Position numbers and translations under genes: made by a program. From CAYQDF01 sp964416175 (lineage in GTDB: Bacteria > Chloroflexota > Anaerolineae > Anaerolineales > UBA4823), in NCBI GenBank assembly GCA_964416175.1, contig CAYQDF010000094.1, forward strand, positions 1 through 12,349: DNA of 12,349 nucleotides, read 5' to 3'. The notes beneath the pieces were generated by a model, which did no database searches, was not told where the DNA came from, and saw only the letters and a program-made list of their open reading frames with translations. This document shows positions 1-7,138 of this stretch, piece by piece. Numbering within the stretch: the first letter of the stretch is position 1; every line of letters starts with the position of its first letter.

Positions 1-6
1 AAGAAT

Positions 7-561
7 ATGATTCGACCGCACACCGGTCCAAAAAGGCGACAGACCGATGTATGGGTGCTCTCGGCTATCGCTGCGTTGAACTGTTGGGTCGTGCCGCTGG
101 CATTTGCATTCTCGGAGCTGTCGATCCCCTACAGGACCATGGGAGATATTTTTCCATTCCCTGCGGTCTATTTCATTGAGATCGTCGGCCTTGGCATCGC
201 GGGGTTATTTTCCGTGTATTACACAGATCCTAGCAGATATTCTCGTATCCGCACAGCCCCAACGCAAGGCATCTTCTCCACTGGAGAAGATGCTCCAGCT
301 AACAGACCTGGAATACTCAGCCGGCGCAGCTTTTGGGCAGCTGTCCCGTGGGTCTGCGCCGGAATTACCCTGACCTTTGTCATCCTGGGTTCCGCCACCA
401 TCGGCTTATACCTCCTCCCGGCGTTCTTTTCTTTCCTGATACTGGGGATCGTCATCGACAGAAAGGAGAAAGGAGACATTCCCCTGCATTTCATTTGTTT
501 TATTTCTGCCGGGATTGCGCAGAGTCTGCTGGTTTATTTATTCGTATTGAGTTCCTTATGA
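7..561 (+). CDS. Polytopic membrane protein of unknown function
   Basis: A 184-residue protein that I do not recognise. Hydrophobic stretches lie at about residues 16-36, 46-72, 108-131, 133-150 and 160-182, so four or five membrane passes are likely. A polar loop rich in Ser, Arg and Pro sits at about 73-107. No catalytic motif is visible. The frame stays open to the left edge of the window, so the ATG at 7 may not be the true start, and no ribosome binding site can be seen. Its last codons overlap the next gene in an ATGA (558-561), which implies co-translation with the SDR-type protein. It is probably an integral membrane partner of that enzyme or simply an operon neighbour. The reading frame is well supported by the hydrophobic pattern and the overlap; the function is not known. 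Confidence 0.7.
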   Translation: MIRPHTGPKRRQTDVWVLSAIAALNCWVVPLAFAFSELSIPYRTMGDIFPFPAVYFIEIVGLGIAGLFSVYYTDPSRYSRIRTAPTQGIFSTGEDAPANRPGILSRRSFWAAVPWVCAGITLTFVILGSATIGLYLLPAFFSFLILGIVIDRKEKGDIPLHFICFISAGIAQSLLVYLFVLSSL

Positions 562-1514
562 AGGACAAGCAGGGGACGCTGGTGACCGTGACAGGTGCAG
601 CCGGATTCACTGGCAGGTTCATCGCGGAAGCGCTGCTCGATAACGGGTTTCAGGTCCGGTCCCTCGTCAACCGGCTCGACCGGCCGGACCCTTTCGGCGG
701 AAAGGTGGAGTACCAGGCATACCAGTTCCAGGACTTCGAAGGATTGGTTAAGAAATTGAAGGGCAGCCGGGTTCTGGTGAACACTTATTGGGTCCGGTTC
801 AACCGAGGCGAGATCACCTTCGACAATGCAGTCCGCAATTCGCGGACCCTGTTCTCGGCAGCCAGGGAAGCCCGCGTCGAACGAATTGTCCACATCAGCG
901 TCACGAAACCCTCGCCCGGCCCAGAATTACCATATTTCCGCGGGAAATGGCAGGTCGAACAGGAGCTCGAAGCCCAAATGGTCCCATACACAATCCTGCG
1001 TCCAACGCTGATTTTTGGTCCCGGCGACATTCTTATTAACAACATCGCATACCTCCTGCGCCGCCTGCCCGTTTTTGCGATCCCCGGTGATGGGAAATAC
1101 CGCATTCAGCCTGTATACGCTCGAGACCTGGCAGACCTTGTGCGCCAGTCGATTAACATGGTTGGGAATCAGGTTTTCGACGCAGCGGGACCCGAGATCT
1201 ACGAGTACAGAGAGCTGGTTCAGATGGTTGCGTCAGCGGTTGGGAGCAGTGCGCGGCTGTTTCACATCCCACCAGGCACGGCCTCGTTCTTGGGGAAGAT
1301 CATCGGATGGTTTTTGGGCGACGTCCTGATCACCCGGGACGAAATCCGAGGACTGATGGCCGACAAGCTGGTTTCCAACCAGCCCCCGCGGGGGAGCTCT
1401 TCATTCAGGGAATGGCTGTTCGCGAGCTCAAGACAGCTGGGGATCCGGTACGCCTCCGAACTGGCGCGCAACTTCAATTTGCAGTCGATATCCCGGAATA
1501 TCGCCCAAAGATAG
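558..1514 (+). CDS. NAD(P)-binding SDR/NmrA-like epimerase-family protein
   Basis: A 318-residue Rossmann-fold protein of the extended or atypical SDR group (NAD-dependent epimerase, NmrA or NDUFA9-like). The nucleotide-binding glycine motif TGAAGFTG lies at residues 12-19, directly after the first beta strand. A 'IVHISVTKPSP' strand with the usual active-site Ser region follows at about 112-122. YFRGK at about 127-131 fits the catalytic YxxxK, and 'RPTLIFGPGD' follows, as in sugar epimerases and ubiquinone-related NDUFA9-like proteins. The open frame extends upstream to 333, but residue 1 is placed at ATG 558 because the glycine motif then sits at the usual distance from the N terminus and the start overlaps the upstream stop. 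No strong Shine-Dalgarno is seen, which fits translational coupling. A terminator lies about 50 bases downstream. The substrate cannot be told; a cytoplasmic oxidoreductase or nucleotide-sugar or lipid-modifying role is possible. Confidence 0.88.
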   Translation: MKDKQGTLVTVTGAAGFTGRFIAEALLDNGFQVRSLVNRLDRPDPFGGKVEYQAYQFQDFEGLVKKLKGSRVLVNTYWVRFNRGEITFDNAVRNSRTLFSAAREARVERIVHISVTKPSPGPELPYFRGKWQVEQELEAQMVPYTILRPTLIFGPGDILINNIAYLLRRLPVFAIPGDGKYRIQPVYARDLADLVRQSINMVGNQVFDAAGPEIYEYRELVQMVASAVGSSARLFHIPPGTASFLGKIIGWFLGDVLITRDEIRGLMADKLVSNQPPRGSSSFREWLFASSRQLGIRYASELARNFNLQSISRNIAQR

Positions 1515-1561
1515 TCCTGATTTTCTTGCTTTTTTTGTCAAAATGTGATTTAATAAAAACA

Positions 1562-1607
1562 CCCATCCTGCCTGGTTGTCCCCCCCAACTAGGCAGGATG
1601 GGCTTTT
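1562..1607 (+). terminator. Strong intrinsic terminator after the SDR gene
   Basis: A 17-bp stem pairs 1562-1578 with 1586-1602 and contains one G-U wobble. The loop is a 7-base C-rich sequence, and the stem is followed by C and TTTT. It lies 47 bases after the SDR stop. A/T-rich sequence also flanks the left side (1540-1560), so it could act weakly on the other strand too. Confidence 0.9.
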
Positions 1608-1633
1608 AACCCCCCTGAATGAAGAATATTAAC

Positions 1634-1665
1634 GGGGCGGGTCCCACCCAACAATCTCCCGCCCC
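1634..1665 (+). other. GC-rich inverted repeat in the intergenic region
   Basis: GGGGCGGG at 1634-1641 is perfectly complementary to CCCGCCCC at 1658-1665, with a 16-base loop. No T-run follows, so this is not a standard terminator. It lies in the 1515-1868 gap, between the terminator and the LysM gene. It could be a protein-binding site, a leader RNA hairpin or a repetitive extragenic element. Nothing in the window repeats it. Confidence 0.4.
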
Positions 1666-1749
1666 CCGCTTAGCATTCCATCAACCCACGCTCAACGATA
1701 TAAACGTAGTTCCATTCTTTTTGTTACAGGAAGATCTGGATCGTGTGCC

Positions 1750-1781
1750 CCTGATTGGAGGATGACCGCTCGCCAATCAGG
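1750..1781 (+). promoter_or_regulatory. 9-bp inverted repeat upstream of the LysM gene
   Basis: CCTGATTGG at 1750-1758 is perfectly matched by CCAATCAGG at 1773-1781, with a 14-base spacer. The arms could form a leader hairpin or a dyad operator. It lies about 40 bases before the possible leader ORF and about 90 bases before the LysM start. No convincing -35/-10 pair is visible in this gap. The best -10-like stretch is ATATAA at about 1698-1703, and it lacks a -35 partner. No known riboswitch consensus was recognised. Confidence 0.35.
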
Positions 1782-1821
1782 ATCTCGAACCTTAATTACA
1801 AAAGAGGAGACCTGACTGTTC

Positions 1822-1872
1822 ATGGTAAGATTAATGCAATCCATGGGCTTTCTGATCTCGACAGCTCAATGA
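1822..1872 (+). CDS. Possible 16-codon leader peptide coupled to the LysM gene
   Basis: An ATG at 1822 opens a 16-codon frame encoding MVRLMQSMGFLISTAQ. Its TGA (1870-1872) overlaps the LysM ATG (1869-1871) as ATGA. A good purine-rich Shine-Dalgarno, AAAGAGGAG, lies at 1801-1809, about 12 bases before this ATG. By contrast, the LysM start has no recognisable Shine-Dalgarno of its own. The arrangement fits a translated leader that delivers ribosomes to the LysM start. This is inference from layout; such short frames also arise by chance. Confidence 0.35.
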   Translation: MVRLMQSMGFLISTAQ

Positions 1873-3752
1873 GGGTGAAGACGACGGCCAGGCATCATCT
1901 CAAAACCCTGTTTCGATACCTGCTGGTTATTCTGTTCAGCGCAGGTCTTATCGCCCGGGATCCCGAACCGGTCGTCAACGCTCAAGGACCCTGTGGGGAT
2001 ACTTACATTGTCCAGACCGGCGACACATTGAGTGAAATTGCAGAATTGTGCGGGACAACTGTTGATGCAATCATGAATCTGAATCCGGAGATCTCCGACC
2101 CGGGACAGATTTTCGCCGGTCAAATCCTGCGCATCCCGCGCGTGGAGGACTTTGCAGGCCCCATCGTCGCAATCACACCAGAGTGCGGATTCCCTGGCAC
2201 TACGATAACAATCTTCGGGAGCGGCTTCCCCGAGGAGACCCCTGTCCAGGTCCGTGCAGGACCACTCAATCAATTAGCCATTGTGACCGCGGCCACGACG
2301 AGCGACGAATTGGGGATGATCGATACGACGATCACCATCCCCGCCTCCATCGAACAGGAAGCCACGTGGGTGATCGTGGCTGAAGCCCGCGTGAGCAGCG
2401 CCGTATTCACGGGTACGGCGAACGATTTCAATCTCGTTGGGAATGTCCCTGACCCGAACAGCCCTACGATATACGAAGCGCAAGCTGGCGACGACCTGAA
2501 CCTTGTTGCAATCAAATTCAATCGGGACCTCGAGGACATCCTCCGGGTAAATCCTGGCATCTCAGAAACAGCCGCGCTGATCCCCGGGCAAATCATCTCG
2601 ATCCCGGCACGCGAGAGAGGATACCCCCAGACGACTGTGTTCCCCGTTTGCGGTCCACCCGAGACGATAGCGACTTTCTCCGGGCGGGGATTCCCACCAG
2701 GAGCGCAGCTCAAACTCACCACGGGTGTCTACTTAGGGGAGTACCAGGAGCTGCCGGATGTCCAGGTCAACCCCGACCGGACAGTTAATACTCTCTTTAT
2801 AATACCGAATTCTGCGCAGCCAGGGGAACATCGGGTAGTGATGTCCGCTTCCTTGACGGTCCCCCCGCTCCGGTCTTCGTCGAACCTTTTCTCTGTGACT
2901 CCGCGCAGAGACCCGAACAAACAGAGTTTGTATTTTGTCCAGCCCGGAGATACATTGAACGATATATCCGAAGCCACTCGCAGAAGCGTCTCCAGCATCC
3001 TTTCTGTAAACCCTCAGATCACTAATCCCAACCAGCTCGAACTGGGCAAGAAGCTGGTAATCCCCCCTCAAATCGCATCGATCAACATCACACCTTCGAG
3101 CGGTCCCCCCGGGACCCAAGTCCAGGCGGTAGGGCTTGGCTTTCCAGCCAGTTCCTCGATCACGCTTGGCATCAGCCGTCTGAACGACCCATTCGATATT
3201 GTGGGAACGATCCCGGTCGACGAGTTGGGTATTTTCCGTACGCCAGTCCTGATCCCTCTCGATGCTTCGCCAGGGGAACGGTGGGTCATTGCTGCCCTGC
3301 AGTTCACTGCCTCGGGCACACAGCCTCTGGTTACCTCCAACGAATTCACCATCACCAGGACCGTCCTTCCGGTCAATCCGCAGGTCTCGATCTGGCCGGT
3401 AAGCGGCCGGCCAGGGACTGTGATTCATGTTGTTGTCAGCAATTTTCCCTCCAGGACCCAGGTGAACTACTTTCTGGGAAAAAGCGAAGCAGACCTCGAA
3501 TTGATCGGCACGACGTGGACAGAGATCAACGGGACCTTCGCTGCTCAGATACAGATTCCTAACAGAGCCCAGACGGGAGAGAACTGGATCGTGGTGGTGG
3601 AAACCGTCGAAGAACCCATCGTCCAGGCCAGTTCGACCGGGTTCACCGTCACGGAATCAGGCGCCGCTGCGGCGGCAAGCAACGGCATTTACTCAAACGT
3701 TGAAATCCTCGTGAACGGCAGTCCCCTGGCCGGCCTCCAATCAGGACAGTAA
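1869..3752 (+). CDS. Secreted protein with three LysM and four Ig-like (IPT/TIG-type) modules
   Basis: A 627-residue exported, probably peptidoglycan-binding protein. Residues 1-38 form a signal peptide: a basic N region, a hydrophobic core at about 14-29 and a VNA-Q cleavage site near 38/39. LysM modules lie at about 46-90, 202-246 and 355-399, each starting like 'YIVQTGDTL' and ending in 'GQIL/GQII/GKKL' plus 'IP'. Each is followed by an Ig-like beta domain (about 99-190, 254-345 and 404-500) opening with a Pro/Gly turn ('FPGT', 'GPPET', 'GPPGTQ'). A fourth such domain ('GRPGT') at about 512-600 has no LysM before it. The C terminus is Ala/Ser-rich, with no anchor. No hydrolase domain is present, so it looks like a scaffold or adhesin-like wall binder. 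The frame opens at TTG 1755, but ATG 1869 is preferred because the upstream extension is polar and would bury the signal peptide. Confidence 0.88.
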   Translation: MRVKTTARHHLKTLFRYLLVILFSAGLIARDPEPVVNAQGPCGDTYIVQTGDTLSEIAELCGTTVDAIMNLNPEISDPGQIFAGQILRIPRVEDFAGPIVAITPECGFPGTTITIFGSGFPEETPVQVRAGPLNQLAIVTAATTSDELGMIDTTITIPASIEQEATWVIVAEARVSSAVFTGTANDFNLVGNVPDPNSPTIYEAQAGDDLNLVAIKFNRDLEDILRVNPGISETAALIPGQIISIPARERGYPQTTVFPVCGPPETIATFSGRGFPPGAQLKLTTGVYLGEYQELPDVQVNPDRTVNTLFIIPNSAQPGEHRVVMSASLTVPPLRSSSNLFSVTPRRDPNKQSLYFVQPGDTLNDISEATRRSVSSILSVNPQITNPNQLELGKKLVIPPQIASINITPSSGPPGTQVQAVGLGFPASSSITLGISRLNDPFDIVGTIPVDELGIFRTPVLIPLDASPGERWVIAALQFTASGTQPLVTSNEFTITRTVLPVNPQVSIWPVSGRPGTVIHVVVSNFPSRTQVNYFLGKSEADLELIGTTWTEINGTFAAQIQIPNRAQTGENWIVVVETVEEPIVQASSTGFTVTESGAAAAASNGIYSNVEILVNGSPLAGLQSGQ

Positions 3753-3768
3753 GCGCAGACCTCATTCC

Positions 3769-4881
3769 ATGCCTTTCGATCAGCTGCCATTAGATCAAAT
3801 TGTCCAGGGGGACTGTGTTGAGGTCCTGAAGGATTTCCCAGAACGTTCGATCGATCTGGTTTTTGCCGATCCACCTTATTTCCTGCAATTGGAACAAGAG
3901 CTCTGGCGGCCCAACCAGACGAAAGTAGACCGGGTGGACGACGAATGGGATCAGTTCAGCAGCTGGGAAGATTACGACCGTTTCAGCCGGGAGTGGCTGT
4001 CTGAATGCCGCCGTATCCTGAAAGATAGCGGGACGATCTGGGTTATCGGCACCTACCACAACATTTATCGGCTGGGCGCATTGATGCAAGACCTGGGTTT
4101 CTGGTTCTTGAACGACCTGGTATGGATAAAAACCAATCCAATGCCGAATTTCAGAGGCGTCCGTTTCACGAACGCCCATGAAACACTTCTCTGGGCCACG
4201 AAACAAAAAAAGAGCAAATACACATTCAACTACCACGCCATGAAGGAACTCAATGGCGGGGTCCAGATGCGGAGCGACTGGCACCTGCCGATCTGCAACG
4301 GACCTGAGCGGATGCGGGTCGATGGGAAAAAAGTCCACTCAACGCAGAAACCGGAAAGTCTGCTCTACCGGGTCCTGCTTGCCTCAAGCAATCCCGGCGA
4401 CATCGTGCTCGATCCCTTTTTCGGGACGGGGACCACGGGAGCTGTTGCCAAAGTTCTGCACCGCCGCTGGATAGGGATCGAAAAAGACATTCGTTATATC
4501 GAGTTCGCACGCAAAAGGATTGAACAAACGCAGGTTGAAGCTTATGACCCGAAGGTGTTTGATGTCAGGGATGCCAGGCGGAGGCAGCCAAGGGTGCCAT
4601 TCAACAGCCTCCTCGAAAACAGATTCTTAATACCTGGTCAAATTCTCTATTTCAAAGGGGAGCGTTCAAAGGCGGCCATTGTCCTTCCGGACGGGCGGCT
4701 GCGCATCGATGGGGCAGATTTCACAATCCATCAGGCTGCCAGGCATCTTTCCAGAACCAGCCCGCACAATGGCTGGGAGCTCTGGTTCTTCGAAACAGAA
4801 CAGGGTGAATTACTGCCAATCGATTATTTACGTGAGGCGTACCGGGCGAGCATTCGAGACAATCCTCCCGATGCGCCCTGA
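3769..4881 (+). CDS. ccrM: CcrM-like adenine-N6 DNA methyltransferase
   Basis: A 370-residue beta-class (N6-adenine) methyltransferase, closely collinear with Caulobacter CcrM (GANTC) as I recall that sequence. Residues 11-16 give 'IVQGDC'. The catalytic motif DPPY is at 34-37, followed by LQL as in CcrM. Further shared blocks are 'WVIGTYHNIYR' (91-101), 'NPMPNF' then 'NAHETLLWA' (123-143), 'YTFNY' (151-155), 'QMRSDW' (166-171) and 'STQKPESLLYR' (191-201). The AdoMet-binding DPFFGTGTTG is at 215-224. After 'RVPF' (275-278) comes a C-terminal domain (about 280-355, with 'NGWELWFFE') like the RAMA-type DNA-recognition domain essential in CcrM. The length matches that family. It starts 16 bases after the LysM stop with a poor ribosome site, suggesting coupling. 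No restriction endonuclease is adjacent, so it is an orphan epigenetic methylase by appearance. GANTC specificity is inferred from the family, not shown. Confidence 0.9.
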   Translation: MPFDQLPLDQIVQGDCVEVLKDFPERSIDLVFADPPYFLQLEQELWRPNQTKVDRVDDEWDQFSSWEDYDRFSREWLSECRRILKDSGTIWVIGTYHNIYRLGALMQDLGFWFLNDLVWIKTNPMPNFRGVRFTNAHETLLWATKQKKSKYTFNYHAMKELNGGVQMRSDWHLPICNGPERMRVDGKKVHSTQKPESLLYRVLLASSNPGDIVLDPFFGTGTTGAVAKVLHRRWIGIEKDIRYIEFARKRIEQTQVEAYDPKVFDVRDARRRQPRVPFNSLLENRFLIPGQILYFKGERSKAAIVLPDGRLRIDGADFTIHQAARHLSRTSPHNGWELWFFETEQGELLPIDYLREAYRASIRDNPPDAP

Positions 4882-4966
4882 AATTATCGAAGTGGTTCGT
4901 CTGTCTGGACTATCAAAGATGGACCAAACACTCTAGTATTAATGGATCTACTGCCGGAATCGCTCC

Positions 4967-6091
4967 ATGCAGCTGGTCGATAAGTCCAATAGAGAAATCC
5001 TGGCGGGCTATCAGCGAATCCTCGACGCCGAGAAGGATCTCCTTCACCGTTGGCGTGAACCTCTCCTGGAGATCTATGCCCGGCAGCGGTCATCCTATGA
5101 AAAAGAGCTGGAAGTCTACCGGCACCGCCGCGCGGAGTTTTCATCCCGCCTGCGTGTGGGAATCTGGCTGTCTGCTGGTATTCTGGCCCTGGGGCTGATC
5201 ATTCTCCCGGTTCTGGTTACGATCAGCGAATTGGGAGACCTCCGTGGACCGCTGCTCTGTTTTTCCCCCCTCCTGATTTTAGGCGGTTTGACCGGCTTTG
5301 CGATTGTAATCGTCTTGTGGATCTGGCAGCGGGACAACGCTCAACCGAAACCTCCAGCTCATCCTTTAAAATCTGCCCTGATTTATCCACTCCTCCCGGC
5401 CTGGCAGAGGCAGCTCGCCGGGTCGATCAGACCGGGCAGGGTAGAGGATCACGAGAAGGGTGTTTACAGCTTTATCGCCCGCCTTCAGGCCATCGAACCT
5501 GAAGCATACATGCTCCAGGGTCTCCAGCTGCAGCCCGGGAAGCCGATCGACATCATCGTCATCGGTCCGCGTGGGATCTGGGTATTCAATGTGATCCCCC
5601 AGGATGGGACCATCCGCTGGCGGGAGGGCCGCTGGACCCGCCGCCAAACGCTCTTGCGGATGAGCGGACCTGCCCTGACAGAAATCCGCGAAGCGGAGGC
5701 CTGTTACGATGCAGAGTGGCGTGGTGCTGTCGAAAGCCTCACCGAAGCATTGAACGGTTCTCTTCCGGAGCTGGTAGCGCGCACACATACGATCCTGCGC
5801 ATCCGCGGTGGCCTGGTATTTTCCCACCGCAAAGTCAAGATTGACATCCCTCCAGGCTGCCCCTTTAACTGGGGAATCATCCCTTTCTGGACAAACAAGC
5901 TCAGTGAAGTCCCACCAGTGGCGGGATTCGACAAATTCACCATCTTTCAACTCCTTGATGCACTGGTCTCAAGGCACAGGCTGGTCACGGGGGAAAAGCC
6001 GACATCATCCATGCTGGATGCTGCGGAGGAGCTCATCGAAGCGGAAAGTACCCGCATCGAATCCATCATCGCTTCTGCGGGTGGACCTTGA
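4967..6091 (+). CDS. Membrane protein with a degenerate NERD-like nuclease domain
   Basis: A 374-residue protein. Residues 5-60 are charged and helical, probably a coiled coil. Two membrane segments follow at about 62-86 and 95-120. The C-terminal part, from about 156, resembles a NERD (nuclease-related) domain: 'EKGVYSFIARLQ' (163-174), 'LQGLQLQPG' (183-191) and 'IDIIVIGPRGIWVF' (194-207). The conserved Asp195 is present. Where NERD proteins usually have an E-x-K pair after the third strand ('FEVK'), this one has Asn208-Val-Ile210, so the nuclease centre looks lost. The last 40 residues are helical and acidic. It follows ccrM by 85 bases on the same strand and has no clear promoter of its own. 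It is probably membrane-bound with a cytoplasmic domain; it may bind nucleic acid or act as a scaffold. The family assignment is by motif recall and moderately sure. Confidence 0.75.
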   Translation: MQLVDKSNREILAGYQRILDAEKDLLHRWREPLLEIYARQRSSYEKELEVYRHRRAEFSSRLRVGIWLSAGILALGLIILPVLVTISELGDLRGPLLCFSPLLILGGLTGFAIVIVLWIWQRDNAQPKPPAHPLKSALIYPLLPAWQRQLAGSIRPGRVEDHEKGVYSFIARLQAIEPEAYMLQGLQLQPGKPIDIIVIGPRGIWVFNVIPQDGTIRWREGRWTRRQTLLRMSGPALTEIREAEACYDAEWRGAVESLTEALNGSLPELVARTHTILRIRGGLVFSHRKVKIDIPPGCPFNWGIIPFWTNKLSEVPPVAGFDKFTIFQLLDALVSRHRLVTGEKPTSSMLDAAEELIEAESTRIESIIASAGGP

Positions 6092-6129
6092 AGATTCTGC
6101 TGTAACTTCCTTTTGGTACTAATTGGTCA

Positions 6130-6157
6130 TTGACGGGGGGTGATAAATGGATAACAT
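6130..6157 (+). promoter_or_regulatory. Sigma-70-type promoter for the lipoprotein gene
   Basis: TTGACG at 6130-6135 and TAACAT at 6152-6157 are separated by 16 bases. The predicted transcript would have a leader of about 50 bases before the lipoprotein ATG at 6213. That ATG carries a strong Shine-Dalgarno (GGAGGGG about 6 bases upstream). Prediction by consensus only. Confidence 0.5.
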
Positions 6158-6212
6158 TTACCTTCGATCAATTTAGCTGACCGATCTCCCTTTTGAGCCA
6201 TCGGAGGGGAAA

Positions 6213-6872
6213 ATGAAAAAAATGACTTTGTTATTGTTGGCATTCCTGCTGGGAATTACCGGTTGCGCAAGTCTCTCCCCGGAAATCACCTCGAAGATCG
6301 TACAGACTGCGATCGCGCAAACTCTGACTGCTCTGCCGACCTCCAGCCCCCTTCCCGAGACCTCAACGCCGACCCTGTCGCCCTCCACGACGGCAACAGC
6401 GACTGCCAGGATCGCAGCGGTCTCCGATACACCTCAGAACGTTGCAACAATCATCGCCGATCCAGAGCCAGACTTCTCACAGGCACAAGTCTACGGCCTG
6501 GCGCATCTAGGAAATGGGCATTTCCTGGTCACGATCGAGATCCCCGGCAGCGCTGGAAACTTGAAGGAGAAGTACACCGCCCTACTTAATGAAGACGAAT
6601 CGCTGCGGTGCATCATTTTAGAAGAGTACCCAAACCGGCTCTACTGCAACGGTCCGACCGAATACGCCGGAAAGTACGTACTCTTTCAGCTGTTCAACCA
6701 GATATCAAACGAAGTCGTCTTCGAGACTCAAATCGGCGTGCCCCCTTCTCCTTACCTTTCAAAACAAGGGACCGTACCCGGCAAGAAGCCATCCGGCAGT
6801 GGAAACCCTCCCTCACCGACAGAAAACCCTTCACCAACCGCTACTCCTGTCCCGCCGTATCCCTACCCCTGA
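6213..6872 (+). CDS. Predicted lipoprotein with Ser/Thr/Pro-rich linkers
   Basis: A 219-residue exported lipoprotein. The signal peptide is MKKMTLLLLAFLLGITGC, with lipobox ITGC and the lipid-bearing Cys at residue 18. Residues 30-43 ('IVQTAIAQTLTALP') and the Ser/Thr/Pro-rich stretch to about 68 are of a kind common in Anaerolineae lipoproteins; this looks like a spacer away from the membrane. A compact domain follows at about 85-180. It holds two cysteines ('LRCIILEEYP' and 'LYCNG', about 11 residues apart) that could form a disulfide after export. The tail from about 190 is Pro/Ser/Thr-rich and ends in PYPYP. Start choice is firm: GGAGGGG sits just upstream. The gene is convergent with the next one, with only 11 bases between stops. 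No enzymatic motif is recognised; function unknown. Confidence 0.85.
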   Translation: MKKMTLLLLAFLLGITGCASLSPEITSKIVQTAIAQTLTALPTSSPLPETSTPTLSPSTTATATARIAAVSDTPQNVATIIADPEPDFSQAQVYGLAHLGNGHFLVTIEIPGSAGNLKEKYTALLNEDESLRCIILEEYPNRLYCNGPTEYAGKYVLFQLFNQISNEVVFETQIGVPPSPYLSKQGTVPGKKPSGSGNPPSPTENPSPTATPVPPYPYP

Positions 6873-6883
6873 ACAGGAACACC

Positions 6884-7138
6884 TCAAGTGCGCTGGAGGA
6901 CGCTGAACACCAGCAACAGGAACAGCGCTCCCAGAAAAGAGGCCAGGATAGTATTGGCGATACCGATCAAGACCTGTACTTCCAAAAGGTTGAATAGCCA
7001 CCCCCCCAGGATCGCCCCGAGAATGCCGATCAGGACCGCCCCTAACAGCCCAATCCGCATCCCACCCAGGAGCGCATTGATCAGCACGCCGGTGACCGCT
7101 CCCACGATGATCCAGATGATCAGAGCATTCAGACTCAT
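6884..7138 (-). CDS. GlsB/YeaQ/YmgE-family small membrane protein
   Basis: An 84-residue, almost wholly hydrophobic protein with three membrane segments at about 5-24, 29-50 and 56-80. The glycine-zipper-like centre 'GLLGAVLIGILGAILGGWLF' and the N-terminal 'IIWIIVGAVTGVL' are typical of the GlsB/YeaQ/YmgE family, once labelled transglycosylase-associated. The family is linked to stress responses and its biochemical role is unsettled. Length matches the family norm. The start at 7138 is preceded on the minus strand by AAGGTG, a fair Shine-Dalgarno. It converges with the lipoprotein gene. It lies downstream of the tRNA terminator, so it needs its own promoter. A weak candidate is TTGATC with TAAAGG 18 bases on, at about 7155-7184. 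Confidence 0.9.
   Translation of the reverse strand: MSLNALIIWIIVGAVTGVLINALLGGMRIGLLGAVLIGILGAILGGWLFNLLEVQVLIGIANTILASFLGALFLLLVFSVLQRT

Noticed and set aside
333..557. Upstream extension of the SDR frame
   Set aside because: The extension overlaps the membrane protein in another frame, has no family similarity, and would place the glycine motif some 85 residues from the N terminus.
1755..1868. TTG-initiated N-terminal extension of the LysM protein
   Set aside because: It adds 38 polar residues ahead of a clear signal peptide, and the upstream dyad overlaps the proposed start.
2733..3428. 231-codon minus-strand frame
   Set aside because: It is antisense to the repeated LysM/Ig-like gene and has no recognisable domain or ribosome site.
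4882..4966. Promoter between ccrM and the NERD-like gene
   Set aside because: TAGTAT at 4934-4939 has no -35 box at a workable distance (TGGACT is 22 bases away).
3769..6091. Type II restriction-modification system (methylase plus nuclease-like neighbour)
   Set aside because: The nuclease-like protein is membrane-bound and lacks the E-x-K catalytic pair, and the methylase is CcrM-like, a usually solitary type. A true R-M pair is not supported.
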